A program made the translations under genes and the position numbers. Below, piece by piece: positions 52,792 through 62,570 of a DNA stretch of 64,000 bases. The notes under the pieces are model-generated. The model saw only the letters and a program-made list of their open reading frames with translations, did not search any database and was not told the origin of the DNA. This DNA is from Hyposmocoma kahamanoa (lineage: Eukaryota > Arthropoda > Insecta > Lepidoptera > Cosmopterigidae): contig NW_020654422.1 in the NCBI RefSeq assembly GCF_003589595.1, positions 3,006,449 through 3,070,448 on the forward strand, read 5' to 3'. How positions within the stretch are numbered: the first letter of the stretch is position 1; the number at the start of each line of letters is the position of its first letter.

Positions 52792-52975
52792 TAGGGTCGT
52801 ATTCCGGAACTCTGCTGCCGGAATGTTCAAGTCAGGATTTGAGCAGACTTGAGTACGATTTGAAGCACTGGAAATACGACCCTAATGGCAAGGACTTGAG
52901 TATGATTTTCAGTGCTCACTGCAATACTCATGTCCTGTCTTGAGTATTGAGTAGAGTTCTGGAATACGACCCATA
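52792..52975. mobile_element. 184-bp MITE with ~22-bp inverted ends
   Basis: TAGGGTCGTATTCCGGAACT at the left faces AGTTCTGGAATACGACCCAT at the right. A third, internal copy of the end (GGAAATACGACCCT, about 52869-52882) makes a smaller nested hairpin with the left end. Confidence 0.75.
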
Positions 52976-53134
52976 GTTTTCTGCGTTGCGAATTTGCATC
53001 GCGTCGATTCGCACTTTTGTGTTCCGACCCTAAGCCTTCTCTTTAGAGGAAACCCATAACGGGTTCATCATTCTGTTTTACATTGATTATGTTGAATATC
53101 ATGATATTTTACTAATACGACATTCATTTAATTC

Positions 53135-53275
53135 TTGTGAAGTCACTCCACTCGTTTATTATAACTACAAAGATTGGACATAATGAATAATTCTTTCGAT
53201 CTAATTGGACATAAACCTGCATCTGTATGCCAATCTAGAGCAACAGCTCTACAAATTGAGTTACAGATTGATTCA
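53135..53275 (-). mobile_element. tRNA-derived SINE (family SD), degenerate copy
   Basis: Inverse of the SD tail (TACAAAGATTGGACATAATG, AATTCTTTCGATCTAATTGG) and of a decayed tRNA-like head (ACAGCTCTACAAATTGAGTT). Confidence 0.45.
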
Positions 53276-54146
53276 ACAGACCATACCTGACTGTCTATGT
53301 GCTCGTTGTGGATCTAAGTATAAAATTTTGTTGTTGTTTTTGTTGAGATTTTGTTGTTGTTGTTGTGGTGAGTGTGGACATTTTCTTTTATGATTTTGTC
53401 TACCTACCCCTATTTCGTGATACGAAGTAATTATAAGGTTACATATTTACCTAATTTCATATAAAACAAGGAAAGGAAAAAACAGGATAAAAACAATACC
53501 GAGTAGGATGAATCTCCTGAATCTTTAACAAATGATCTTGTTCATTTAATTAACAATGTAACCTTTTTTTTGTACGCTCCCGTATTTATGATGATCACAA
53601 ATTCACTGACTTTTGTTAAAGCATCGTAGGCGTAATTTTAATGGTATTTTATAAATATTTCTAGCAGAAAACGACAAGGATCATTATGCTGAATGTTGTC
53701 TAAAATTAAAAGGAATGTTTTTGTCCTTTATTACATAGTTCTCTTTGAACTGCTAAAGGCGTTCTGTGTTTTTTTTAAATTCTTGTACATAAAATCTATA
53801 GACCATTTTATCTCCTCCATTGTCATGGGCGAACTTACAAAGTTGACAGAAAAAATAATTTACAAATTTCACTAATAGACAGAGCTACGACATGGTGCTT
53901 CATCACCAAATGCCAATTGAAATCTCTGATAACTGGCTGGTTGACTTGCTTCACTTCGAAAATCGTTGAAAATCATGCACCGAAAATTTTCGCGACTGAA
54001 ATTCATTGTAACAGCGACTCACAATTTTCAAAACGACGCCACAATGAAAAAACAAATGGCAGTCTCATAAAAGTAAAAAGTAACTCACACAGAGTTCCTT
54101 TTTGAAATTTCGTATTTGTTTTTTTTTTGGTTTCTTTTACACTTTT
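53276..54146. other. Stretch with no recognised gene
   Basis: A TTG/TTTTG-rich run lies at about 53325-53365. The last bases (ACACTTTT, 54139-54146) are the left copy of the LINE target-site duplication. Confidence 0.5.
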
Positions 54147-54693
54147 CACCGTGCGGTGACGGATTAGAATACAATTCACCGCCCCTCTCTTCCCGTGGGT
54201 GTCGTAAGAGGCGACTAAGGGATATTGAGCAACCAGCTGCTCCACTGGTGGTAGGGCTTGAAAACCCGGCTGGTTAGTGACCACCGTGCGCATGATGGAA
54301 AACCCGCCAAGTATTCGCTAGTCGGATGCGTTCCGGGATCAGTCAGCGTACAACCAGAGCCCGAGGGAACGCTGCCGCGACATTTGTGGTCTGTGGAGGC
54401 TTCCGCCGAACCAGTGCCAGGACAACTGCATTGACCCGCCGGCCAGGGAGACCCGTAGAAACGGTTGTTCCGCTGGCCGCCCGCGGTACAGTACAGGGGC
54501 CCAAGCGTGCTTAACCAGCTCGTGAGGCTGCCTCACCATGCCGCGCATAATCTCGGTGTGGTTCGTCGTGCCGGTTGGTGACCGGGAGGTGGGGTCCCGG
54601 CGGCCATTCCCGGGGGGGTTCGGGGGCCCTTCCGTCCGGCGGATCAGCGCAACTTGTCTGTAGGCAAGTCTCTGGGGAAGCAGGCCCCGCGAT

Positions 54694-55260
54694 TTGACCG
54701 CTTGTGTCGCGGCACTGTTTTCTCGCTTCACGCCTCTTTTTCCCTCCAACATGTTAGCGCAAAGTACAAATTTCGGTCGTACAGCGGTGCACACCCCCAC
54801 CACTAAAGCGCTCTTTAACGTGGAGTTCACGAACATTCGAGGACTCCACAGTAACATCCACGCCGTCCATCAACATCTTGAGACGGCTCGACCAGAAATG
54901 CTGTTCCTTACGGAGACGCAAATACTCTGCCCGGCTGACAGCAGCTACTTGAATTACCCTGGCTATATGCTTGAAGAGTCCTTCAAAGCGAAAGCTGGGG
55001 TCTGCTTGTTTGTCCGGGCAGATGTTTGCTGTCGCCGTCTGCGTCATTTGGAGGACCCCTCCTTCTCCATCCTTGGGGTACATGTTGACCTGGGCAGTCA
55101 TTGCCGTGTCTACATGTGCCTCTACAGATCCCACCACGGCGACATGGAGACAACTCGTCTCATGGACCACCTTACTCGGGCGGCAGATGACGCGCAGGCG
55201 CAGTTTCCTACAGCGGAATTGGTGTTTTTAGGGGACTTCAATGCTCACCACGAGTCGTAG
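54694..55260 (+). CDS. LINE endonuclease domain (AP-type), ends at a premature TAG
   Basis: The first ATG in frame is 54751. The motifs are those of an apurinic-type endonuclease of non-LTR elements: NVEFTNIRGLHSN, then LFLTETQ (catalytic Glu), then a strand around AGVCLFVRADVCC. YMCLYRSHHGD follows, and LVFLGDFNAHH (catalytic Asp/Asn pair). The frame stops at TAG 55258-55260, right after HHES. The next codons continue the domain in the same frame. A tryptophan codon is common in this position in relatives, so a one-base change from TGG is a likely cause; a read-through role for the stop is not supported by anything seen. Confidence 0.9.
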   Translation: MTACVAALFSRFTPLFPSNMLAQSTNFGRTAVHTPTTKALFNVEFTNIRGLHSNIHAVHQHLETARPEMLFLTETQILCPADSSYLNYPGYMLEESFKAKAGVCLFVRADVCCRRLRHLEDPSFSILGVHVDLGSHCRVYMCLYRSHHGDMETTRLMDHLTRAADDAQAQFPTAELVFLGDFNAHHES

Positions 55261-55335
55261 TTAAGTTCCTCTAAAACTGACCATGCTGGAAGAACTGCCC
55301 ACACATTCGCTCTCACCCACGATTTAACCCAACTG

Positions 55336-57690
55336 GTGAATCAGCCCACCCGGATTCCAGATAGGGTTGGTGACGCGCCCTCTTTGTTGGACCTTCTGCT
55401 GACGTCTCGCCCGGCTGGATATCGGGTGGTGGTCCAAGCCCCTCTGGGCACTTCGGATCACTGCTTGATATCCACTAAAGTGGCAACGTTACTGCCACCA
55501 CCACCTACTGTGGCTAAACGCCGCATTTGGCATTATGCGTCGGCAGATTGGGACGGTATGCGGGACTATTTTGCATCCGTTCCCTGGCGGCAGCGCTGTT
55601 TTAGTGAGGTGGATCCAACAGCTAGCGCGACTGCCGTTGCTGATGAGATCTTAATCGGGATGGAATACTACATCCCGCATTCGGATCTCGTCAGTAAAGG
55701 GAGGCGCAACCGCTGGTTCAACCGCGAGTGTGCTGTGGCTGTTGAGAACAAACAGACTGCATACCGCGCTTGGATCAGGGGTCTAGCTTCAGACGATCCC
55801 AATACGAACTCACTTAAAACAGCCTACAATAATGCCACCAGGTCTTGCAAAAGAGCGTACATCAGAGCGGATGCTCAGCGCGTCGCACGAGTTGGCCAAG
55901 AACTCTTGACGCATCCCACAGGTAGTCGTAGCTACTGGCGTCTGGCCAGAGCCGTTGCGTCGAACTTCTGCCAGCCCTCGCTGCCACCGCTGAGATATTC
56001 TGACGGCAATCTAGCCCACAAGCCGCAAGATAAAGCCGACCTCTTGGCAAATCTGTTTGCGGCTAACTCCTGTCTCGACGACTGTAACGCACAGCCACCA
56101 ACTCTACCTCACTGTGGCTACACGATGTCTGATATTCGTATCAGACAATGCGATGTGCGTACGCAGCTGCAGTCTCTCGACGTCCGGAAAGCTAGTGGTC
56201 CTGATGGTATCCCAGCGATTGTACTTAGGAATTGCGCAGCTGAGTTGACTCCCGTGCTAACGCGACTGTATCGTCTGTCGCTCTCTTCAGGTCGTGTGCC
56301 GGACTCTTGGAGAGAGGCTAATGTGCAACCAGTTCCCAAAAAAGGCGACCGATCAGTCCCGCATAATTACCGTCCCATAGCCATTACTTCCATAATATGC
56401 AAGGTTTTAGAGCGGATCCTTAATAAACAACTGACCCAATACCTAGAAGATCACTCCATAATTAATGATCGGCAGTATGGGTTTCGTCCGAAACGATCAA
56501 CGGGTGACCTTCTAGCGTACTTATCGCATATTTGGGGTGAGGCTATAGACAAACGTGGCGAATCGTTGGCTGTTAGCCTCGATATAGCCAAAGCGTTCGA
56601 TCGGGTCTGGCACAAAGCTCTTCTCTCCAAGCTCCCGGCGTACGGTTTGCCAGCCCAGTTATGCAGCTGGATTGCCGATTTCCTTCGTGAGCGGAGAATT
56701 CGCGTCGTTTCTGACGGCAGCATTTCGAGGTTCGTGAATGTGAACGCCGGCGTACCGCAGGGATCCGTCCTATCTCCCACGCTTTTCCTTCTGCATATCA
56801 ATGATATGCTTCCACTTGGGAATATTCATTGTTATGCAGATGATAGCACTGTTCATGGGGGATATCATGGATTCCCCGCAGCTGGGCGCGCCGATACTGA
56901 CAGAGAGCGATCTGATCTTGTCGTTGAGCTCAATAGGATATTGGACCTCATATCTGCATGGGGATCCAGTAATCTTGTTGAGTTCAACGCCAAGAAAACA
57001 CAGGTTTGCGCGTTAACAACAAAATTGTCGCCGTTCCTTCCCATGCCTTCTCTGATGAGCACAGCACTTTCACCTCAGAGCAGTTTCACCTTGCTCGGTA
57101 TGGAAATCTGCTGTGATTTGAATCCAAGGAGCTACATCGAATCTGTGATCAAAACAGCCTCACGGAAACTCGGAGTCCTGAACAAGGTGCGACGTTTTTT
57201 CACGCCGGACCAGTTATGCCTGCTGTACAAAACACAGGTCCGGTCTTGCGTTGAGTATTGTTCGCACTTGTGGGACGGCTCCGCCAAGTACCTACTCGAT
57301 GCCTTGGATAAATTACAGCGTCGTGCTACTAGAATTATAGGCGACGAAGAGGTCTCATCACGCCTTGAACCTCTGCAACTGCGTAGAGATGTTGCATCGC
57401 TTAGCGCCTTTTACCGCATGTACCATGGTGAGTGCTCTGAGGAGCTGTTCAACCTCATCCCCCCTTCCCCGTTCCTGCTCAGAAGCACGCGTGCTGGCCT
57501 TCGTAGTCACCGTTTCACTACCTGCCGCATTCCATCGCGTACTAAAAGGTTCGGAGGCTCCTTTCTCTGCCGCACGGTTGACAAATGGAACTCCCTTCCG
57601 GCACATGTCTTCCCTCCCTCTTATGATATGGGGTCCTTCAAACGAGGCGTGAAGAGGCATATTGTAGGCAGGCAGGGTGGAGGCGGCTAG
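55336..57690 (+). CDS. LINE endonuclease C-terminus plus reverse transcriptase (784 codons from ATG)
   Basis: Same frame as the preceding ORF; codons 55261-55335 between them are also open. The segment begins with the endonuclease end (LLDLLLTSRPAGYRV, then PLGTSDHCLIS with the SDH motif). RT blocks follow in order: DVRKASGPDGIPAIVLRNCA, then NYRPIAITSIICKVLERILN, and QYGFRPKRSTGDLL. Next are SLDIAKAFDRVWHKALLSKL (catalytic Asp), AGVPQGSVLSPTLFLLHIND, and CYADDSTVHGG (about residue 500, catalytic DD). The thumb has FTLLGMEICCDL. The C-terminus has CSHLWDGSAKYLLDALDKLQ and WNSLPAHVFPPSYDMGSFKR. All catalytic residues are retained. Clade within the jockey/CR1/Daphne-like assemblage is not determined. 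Confidence 0.93.
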   Translation: MNQPTRIPDRVGDAPSLLDLLLTSRPAGYRVVVQAPLGTSDHCLISTKVATLLPPPPTVAKRRIWHYASADWDGMRDYFASVPWRQRCFSEVDPTASATAVADEILIGMEYYIPHSDLVSKGRRNRWFNRECAVAVENKQTAYRAWIRGLASDDPNTNSLKTAYNNATRSCKRAYIRADAQRVARVGQELLTHPTGSRSYWRLARAVASNFCQPSLPPLRYSDGNLAHKPQDKADLLANLFAANSCLDDCNAQPPTLPHCGYTMSDIRIRQCDVRTQLQSLDVRKASGPDGIPAIVLRNCAAELTPVLTRLYRLSLSSGRVPDSWREANVQPVPKKGDRSVPHNYRPIAITSIICKVLERILNKQLTQYLEDHSIINDRQYGFRPKRSTGDLLAYLSHIWGEAIDKRGESLAVSLDIAKAFDRVWHKALLSKLPAYGLPAQLCSWIADFLRERRIRVVSDGSISRFVNVNAGVPQGSVLSPTLFLLHINDMLPLGNIHCYADDSTVHGGYHGFPAAGRADTDRERSDLVVELNRILDLISAWGSSNLVEFNAKKTQVCALTTKLSPFLPMPSLMSTALSPQSSFTLLGMEICCDLNPRSYIESVIKTASRKLGVLNKVRRFFTPDQLCLLYKTQVRSCVEYCSHLWDGSAKYLLDALDKLQRRATRIIGDEEVSSRLEPLQLRRDVASLSAFYRMYHGECSEELFNLIPPSPFLLRSTRAGLRSHRFTTCRIPSRTKRFGGSFLCRTVDKWNSLPAHVFPPSYDMGSFKRGVKRHIVGRQGGGG

Positions 57691-57718
57691 TGCAGTGAGG
57701 ATCCCATCGCTGCACTAG
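57687..57718 (+). other. 3'-terminal hairpin of the LINE overlapping the stop codon
   Basis: CTAGTGCAG (57687-57695) and CTGCACTAG (57710-57718) form a perfect 9-bp stem with a 14-nt loop. The TAG stop (57688-57690) lies in the left arm. A 3' stem-loop near the RNA end is a plausible RT recognition element. Confidence 0.55.
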
Positions 57719-57762
57719 GTTCCTTCGCGTTTGGATACCACTTTCCACTTAACAAAAAAAAA

Positions 57763-58619
57763 CACTTTTGGAACTTTCAGTATGCCCCTGCCCCACGTAT
57801 AGCCTAAGGAAATTTAAATCGATCCGGTATGTTATTAATTATAATTGAATGTTATTGGTTGCAAAAATTCGTTTGATTTCTACTTTTTACCATGTCGCCT
57901 AACCATGAATTGCCACTACTATATAAAATATTTCAGAACTTTTTATGTTTCGTTGAAGTTCGAAGAAGTTGAAATAATCTTTATGGGTTCTAATATCTAC
58001 ACGGACCTTGCCAAGTACTTAACTGTATTACATTTAAGTTAAAATCGTGTTATTTCTACATTTCGTGTCGAATAAAATCATAAAAATCGACCCTTTTGTT
58101 TCTTTCACGCTTGCACAATAAAAGTTGGGTACTAAAATTTAAATTGCTCAAACATTATACATCACCACAAGTCGTCATACGAAATAATAATGTAAGTTTT
58201 GTGGCCATTAATCACGTTAAAACAATCTTGAGGGTGAAGGAAAAAACTTGCAAAGTGCGTAATAGACACGTTTAATACGAGGTTCCGTGGAAATATATTC
58301 TTTTAGTGTTGGTAGTGGAGGGTACAGATAACAAAGTGAAAATGTATACAATAGTTTGTATGTCTAATATCCTAATACAGTTGTGATTTACGGTTGAATG
58401 ACAGCCCCTAACAACAAAGTTACTAAAGTTAGTTTTGTAAGAGCCATTAGTCAAATTTTAATTAAAGATAGTTCTTTTTATTTTCTCGTCACTTTAAAGT
58501 GCTCTCAGTTTTTTTAGTCGCACTACCTAATAATTAAGACGCTGTGATTGTACACAGATTAACTTAACGTGAGTGATTCAGACTTGCCTTGGATGACATT
58601 GATATCATTGGCGGATACT
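57763..58619. other. Stretch with nothing recognised
   Basis: It begins with the right copy of the LINE target-site duplication (ACACTTTT). AT-rich and featureless afterwards. Confidence 0.4.
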
Positions 58620-58892
58620 TTAGTAGCAGTAGAGCTCCTTGTGAAACCCTATTTCTGCCGCCTAGCGGTAATGTGAGCATAACTGCGTTCCGATTTTAAA
58701 GTAGGGTGCTGGTGAAACTACAGGCACGTGGGACTTGTCAACTTATGTCTCAAGGACGGACCCAATGGCAGTGCTCCTTATATTTTTATGATTTAAAGCT
58801 CTGAGTGGCACTGCAATTGTTATGGATAGGCGTGTCGCTGACTCCCAAACTCACGACTTGTTCGTCCCGTCACTTGGTATTATACATAAAAA
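58620..58892 (+). repeat. Repeat A, copy 14
   Basis: TAGTAGCAGTAGAGCTCCTT head with a short deletion after it, then CTGCCGCCTAGCGGTAATGT and the tail CACGACTTGTTCGTCCCGTC with A-run. Confidence 0.8.
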
Positions 58893-59380
58893 CCAATAAA
58901 AAAATAAAGCCATTTCGTTAGCACGCGCGACACGAAACGTCATAGTTACGACGCATGTGTCAATTAGACTGAATAACAGGGAAGTAATTAAGTAGTTACT
59001 TCTTTGGGTACTCAGTGTAGCTATTCGTATAAACTTTGTTTCAGAGCTCTCTTGCCTTGATGACCAAAACTAAATTAGATAAGGCTACACTCAGTTACTT
59101 CGAGCACAGTATTATTTGGAGCAGAAAATGGTTTCCTTTGTTGTAAAACAATTTTATTAACTCTTTGATTAGCCAAAAGTATTTTCGAACTCTTCTCCAA
59201 TTATTACTCAAATTGTTCTGGTGATCGGTCAATGCTAATTTGATGTAAACAACAAAACAGATGATACTGCTTAAAACTTTTGGTTCTCATCCTGTCCCAC
59301 CAGCTACACTACTCAGATCGTATTGCCACTATCAAATGATCTCCCATCATAATGGCTGAATTAGATGGTTCGTATTATAA
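58893..59380. other. Stretch with nothing recognised
   Basis: AT-rich; no supported feature. Confidence 0.35.
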
Positions 59381-59544
59381 TTGCCTCTATAGCCAAACGG
59401 TTACCATGCTGGTCTGCTAAGCACAGAAATATTTGCATGGCCTACATTTGTTTCTCTCGTGAGTTTGGGTGTAGTTTGTGTGTGACCATGACATCCGCAA
59501 TACAGAGTATCCCTAGGGCTATGAGTGTGTGAGTTATTATTATG
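59381..59544 (+). mobile_element. tRNA-derived SINE (family SB), copy 5, head deleted
   Basis: A-box-like TAGCCAAACGG (59390-59400) is kept and the B-box region is missing. The body TCTCTCGTGAGTTTGGGTGT is clear and ends in a TTATTATTATG tail. Confidence 0.65.
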
Positions 59545-59569
59545 TGAACAATTTTGGGCGAAAAAAATA

Positions 59570-59945
59570 TCAGTTGACTGCCGAACCATGCGAGTGTCGC
59601 GTTCGTTTCTACCTCAGACTTGCACGGTCTGGAATGAGCTCGCTCTTGATGTATTTCATTTGTGCTATAACATGAGGTTCTTTAATAAGCAAGTAAATAG
59701 GGCTTTTAAAGGTCGACAGCACTTAAACAGCTTCTCTCTAGGGCTAGCACAGGTTCCAACTTCCTCGGGAGGGAATAGAAGCGCGAGAATATAGCAGTAT
59801 CTCGAGTTTGATGGCGCTCTCGCACAATTCGCGCCCTGTCGTGGTAGTCCTAGTGGTGTTGCAAATGTCTATAGGCGACGATGACCACCTCTCATTAAGT
59901 GACTCGTCTGCTCATTTGCCTCTTATGTTACACAAAAAAGACATA
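59570..59945 (+). pseudogene. LINE RT C-terminus plus 3' untranslated end
   Basis: The plus frame (ending 59794) contains VSRSFLPQTCTVWNELALDV, then CYNMRFFNKQVNRAFKGRQ. This matches the order of FLCRTVDKWNSLP...YDMGSFKRGVKRH in the LINE at 54-57 kb. The 3' region (TGCAAATGTCTATAGGCGAC, CTCGTCTGCTCATTTGCCTC, ending in ACAAAAAAG) is the kind of end that follows such ORFs in insect LINEs. It is 5' truncated; a SINE lies directly upstream. Confidence 0.7.
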
Positions 59946-60599
59946 CCAAGTGAATCATTTTCATGCGATTTGAGGGTTCCCATAATAAAAGTAATTTACG
60001 TAAAATCACGGTCTACAATATATTGGAATCAAATAAATTTCACTCTGTATTGCTAATAGGAATGTGCGTTACAATAGTTCTTCTACCTATGTCATAAATG
60101 GAACCCCAAAGTAGGAAATTCATGACTGTCGCGTATAAACGGGGCTTATGAGTCCGAGGATAATAATTTCGTGCCTGCCCGCCTCGTTTGATTAGGGTGC
60201 GTTTTATTTTATTACTCCAAGAATTAGAAATTTGAATAAAACGTTTCTAGGAATTTCGTTGGTAATTTTCTTAAATCTTTCTTTTCCTAATTGAAACTTT
60301 GGGTTTATTTTAATTAAGTAGATAAATTTATTCTAAGTAGTACGAGTTTTTGTCTTTACAACAACTTTATTCGTAAATGCTTTATCGTCTTTAGTTGAAA
60401 CAGTGACATGCTGGCGGTAAGTTGACAAGATTTCTAATAAATTTAAACATTCCAAATTCAAATTAACAGACGACGACACGACGACTAAAAGGCTCGTATT
60501 GCTTCGGTTCCTACTAATAGCGTTCTGAGTATCATTTCCATGAATATTTGAAAATAGTAAGGAACATAATTAATGAACAATACTAACCATATTTTCAAG
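59946..60599. other. Stretch with nothing recognised
   Basis: AT-rich; no supported feature. Confidence 0.35.
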
Positions 60600-60865
60600 T
60601 GTTCTTTCTGTTGCTAGCCGAATATATTATATAATATGTTAGAATTTAAAATAAATTTCTTTGATTTGATTTAAACTAAGGCAAGTAATAGGCAGGTAGT
60701 CAATATGGACAACTTTGTCAAAGTGGCAGGGAAAATTAGACGAGGAAGGCACAAGTCCGAAAGGAATAGCGTGCACTGGAAGAGATCTACACTCAGCATT
60801 GGGTGGATAGAGGTTGAAAAGAAAGAGGAGGAGGAAGAAGGCAAGTAATGCCTGATGAGTAATTA
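60600..60865 (+). pseudogene. LINE tail followed by another LINE C-terminal relic
   Basis: AATTTAAAATAAATTTCTTT followed by GATTTGATTT (to about 60674) is a LINE-type tail. From about 60700 the plus strand encodes MDNFVKVAGKIRRGRHKSER. Its nucleotides align loosely with the common LINE C-terminal block (D..VKVAG..W.R.A..R..W), but the frame has shifted. The same type of C-terminus occurs at 4468-4690. Confidence 0.45.
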
Positions 60866-60944
60866 TCGTGTCAATATAATACAAGAATGTACTAATAACC
60901 CGAATATTTCTTGGACCGTAATATTCAATTTATTGAATATCATG

Positions 60945-61700
60945 TTGTTGCCCTAGACTGGTATACAGACGCAGGTTCTGGTCCTGACAGATCGTGCAAA
61001 CGATTGTTGCTAAAATTTGACCACGGGCGTTCAAACGCTGTTTATGACATCATTACTGAAGACGACCCATGGGTTTATTGTTACGATCCGGAAAAAAATA
61101 ACAGTCCAGTGAATGGGTCTTCAAAGGTGACAACAGACCAAGAAAATTGCAACAAGCCAGAAGCGTAGACAAAAAGATGATAGCGAGTTTTTTCTCTACA
61201 ACGGGTCATGTCTGCTATGTTGCTGTAGAAGAACAAACAACAGTGGATGCTGAATTATACACCACTGTTTGTCTGCCGAAGGTTCTCGAAGAAATTCGCG
61301 AGAGGCGACCCAGAAGTCGCATTCTCTTTCACCACGATAATGCTTCTTCTCACATGGCGAACAAAACATAAGCATGTTTATATACCGAAAAGGTGTAGCT
61401 CGTGACCCATCCTGCTCACAGCCCAGACTTAACCCCATGTGACTTTTTTTCTTATCCCGAAAATCAAAGATTTCATGAGGGGATTGACATTTCCGGACCC
61501 AGAAGTGGCAGTGGCGACTTTTAACCAACACGTTGATGACGTACCCTCATATGAATGGGCTTTGTGTTTTAAAAATGATGTAAGCGTATGAAAAATTGTT
61601 TAAAATGTGACGGAGAATATTTTGAAAAGCAATAAACGTAGTAATTTCGTTATAAATAGTTTTATTTATGAGTTGTGCACAACTTTCAATGTGGCCCTCG
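60945..61700 (+). pseudogene. 5'-truncated mariner, second copy
   Basis: Same family as the mariner at 37419-38683. It keeps DDPWVYCYDPEKNN (first catalytic region, here without the stop seen in the other copy), IASFFSTTGHVCYVAVEEQT, RERRPRSRILFHHDNASSHM (second catalytic Asp) and, shifted in frame, HPAHSPDL-type coding. It ends in the right inverted repeat (CAATGTGGCCCTCG, 61687-61700) followed by TA. The N-terminal DNA-binding part and left end are missing. Confidence 0.8.
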
Positions 61701-62269
61701 TAAGAATAAACGTTATTTTGAGTTTGATTTCATGACTTTTTCAATTTCATGCTTCAAAAGTGTAATTTTAGAAAAGACATAGTTCCTTTTTTTATAAGTT
61801 TTTATTTGAGTTGTTCCTTGGAGGTCTTAATATGTATTATAGTATTATATATAATATTCAGTCATTTCATACTATTATTAGTTCATTAGAAATCTCCCTT
61901 ATAAATTGGGGTCAGTGAGGACCCCATGCGAGTAGTTGTGTAATTTTCTTCGTGCGAGTAGCTAAGGGTTAATTGAACTGTCAAAACAGCACCGTTAACA
62001 CACCTAAGCAATCAAAACCATGGTCTCTCATTACCAACCTTCATTAACGTAAATTTTCTGGCTGTCATTGTCATAAATAATTAATAGTAACATATATGTT
62101 CAAGCTTTCTTTGACGTGATATTTTGGTTCAATAGTATACAATTACGTAATTGTCAATGCTACGTGGTAACAGTTCTGTAAGTTAGTAAATCAATATTTG
62201 TAGCATAAATTATTCTTACTAAGTATTTTCAGTTTTATCTATTGCTTCTTTCTAATTTGTCAACTTAGG
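61701..62269. other. Stretch with nothing recognised
   Basis: AT-rich; AATAAACGTTATTTTGAGTT with TTTGATTTC just after the mariner could be a LINE tail, but this is weak. Confidence 0.3.
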
Positions 62270-62570
62270 CCCGGCGCTCACTGATGGGCGCCTCAGCAGG
62301 AGATCCTTCGGCATCCCTATATGCAAGCGCGCTCTGGCTGCGATTATGCCGTAGCATCCTTAAGCATGCCGAAGCATCCTAAGACATGCCGAACAATTCT
62401 CTCTCGCCTCTCTTCAAATTCGCGCCGTATATGCATAGTCGCACTCGGTGTCCCGAAGATAGTGGAAGCATCCAAAAGGTTGCTGTTGCATCCCCAAAGC
62501 TCGAGCCAGTCGCCTAATAAGGCGACTGGCTCGGCCCTAAGCATACCGAGGCTTTGTTTTTCTAGTCACG
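62270..62570. mobile_element. CpG-rich repeat with a perfect 14-bp hairpin
   Basis: CGAGCCAGTCGCCT (62502-62515) and AGGCGACTGGCTCG (62520-62533) pair perfectly around AATA. Upstream, the word GCCGAAGCATCC and variants are repeated three times. An 87-codon plus frame crosses it without recognisable family. MITE is the likely class, but the outer ends are not resolved. Confidence 0.45.

Larger units (their letters stand above)
54147..57762 (+). mobile_element. Near-intact LINE (3.6 kb) with 8-bp target-site duplication
   Basis: The element is bounded by ACACTTTT at 54139-54146 and 57763-57770. It has a GC-rich ~0.55-0.6-kb leader (with CCGTGGGTGTCGTAAGAGGC) and one endonuclease-RT reading frame broken by a single stop. 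The 3' region of about 70 bp has an AACAAAAAAAA end. The T-rich target matches LINE-type cleavage preference. No ORF1 is visible in the leader. GC content is much higher than the surroundings. The copy looks young and close to full length. Confidence 0.85.

Noticed and set aside
54339..55170. Long minus-strand frames over the LINE leader and endonuclease (172 and 138 codons)
   Set aside because: They are GC-driven shadows of the plus-strand LINE; no recognisable protein.
55258..55260. Programmed read-through of the LINE TAG
   Set aside because: Nothing around the codon suggests a recoding signal; a point mutation in a retrotransposon copy is simpler.
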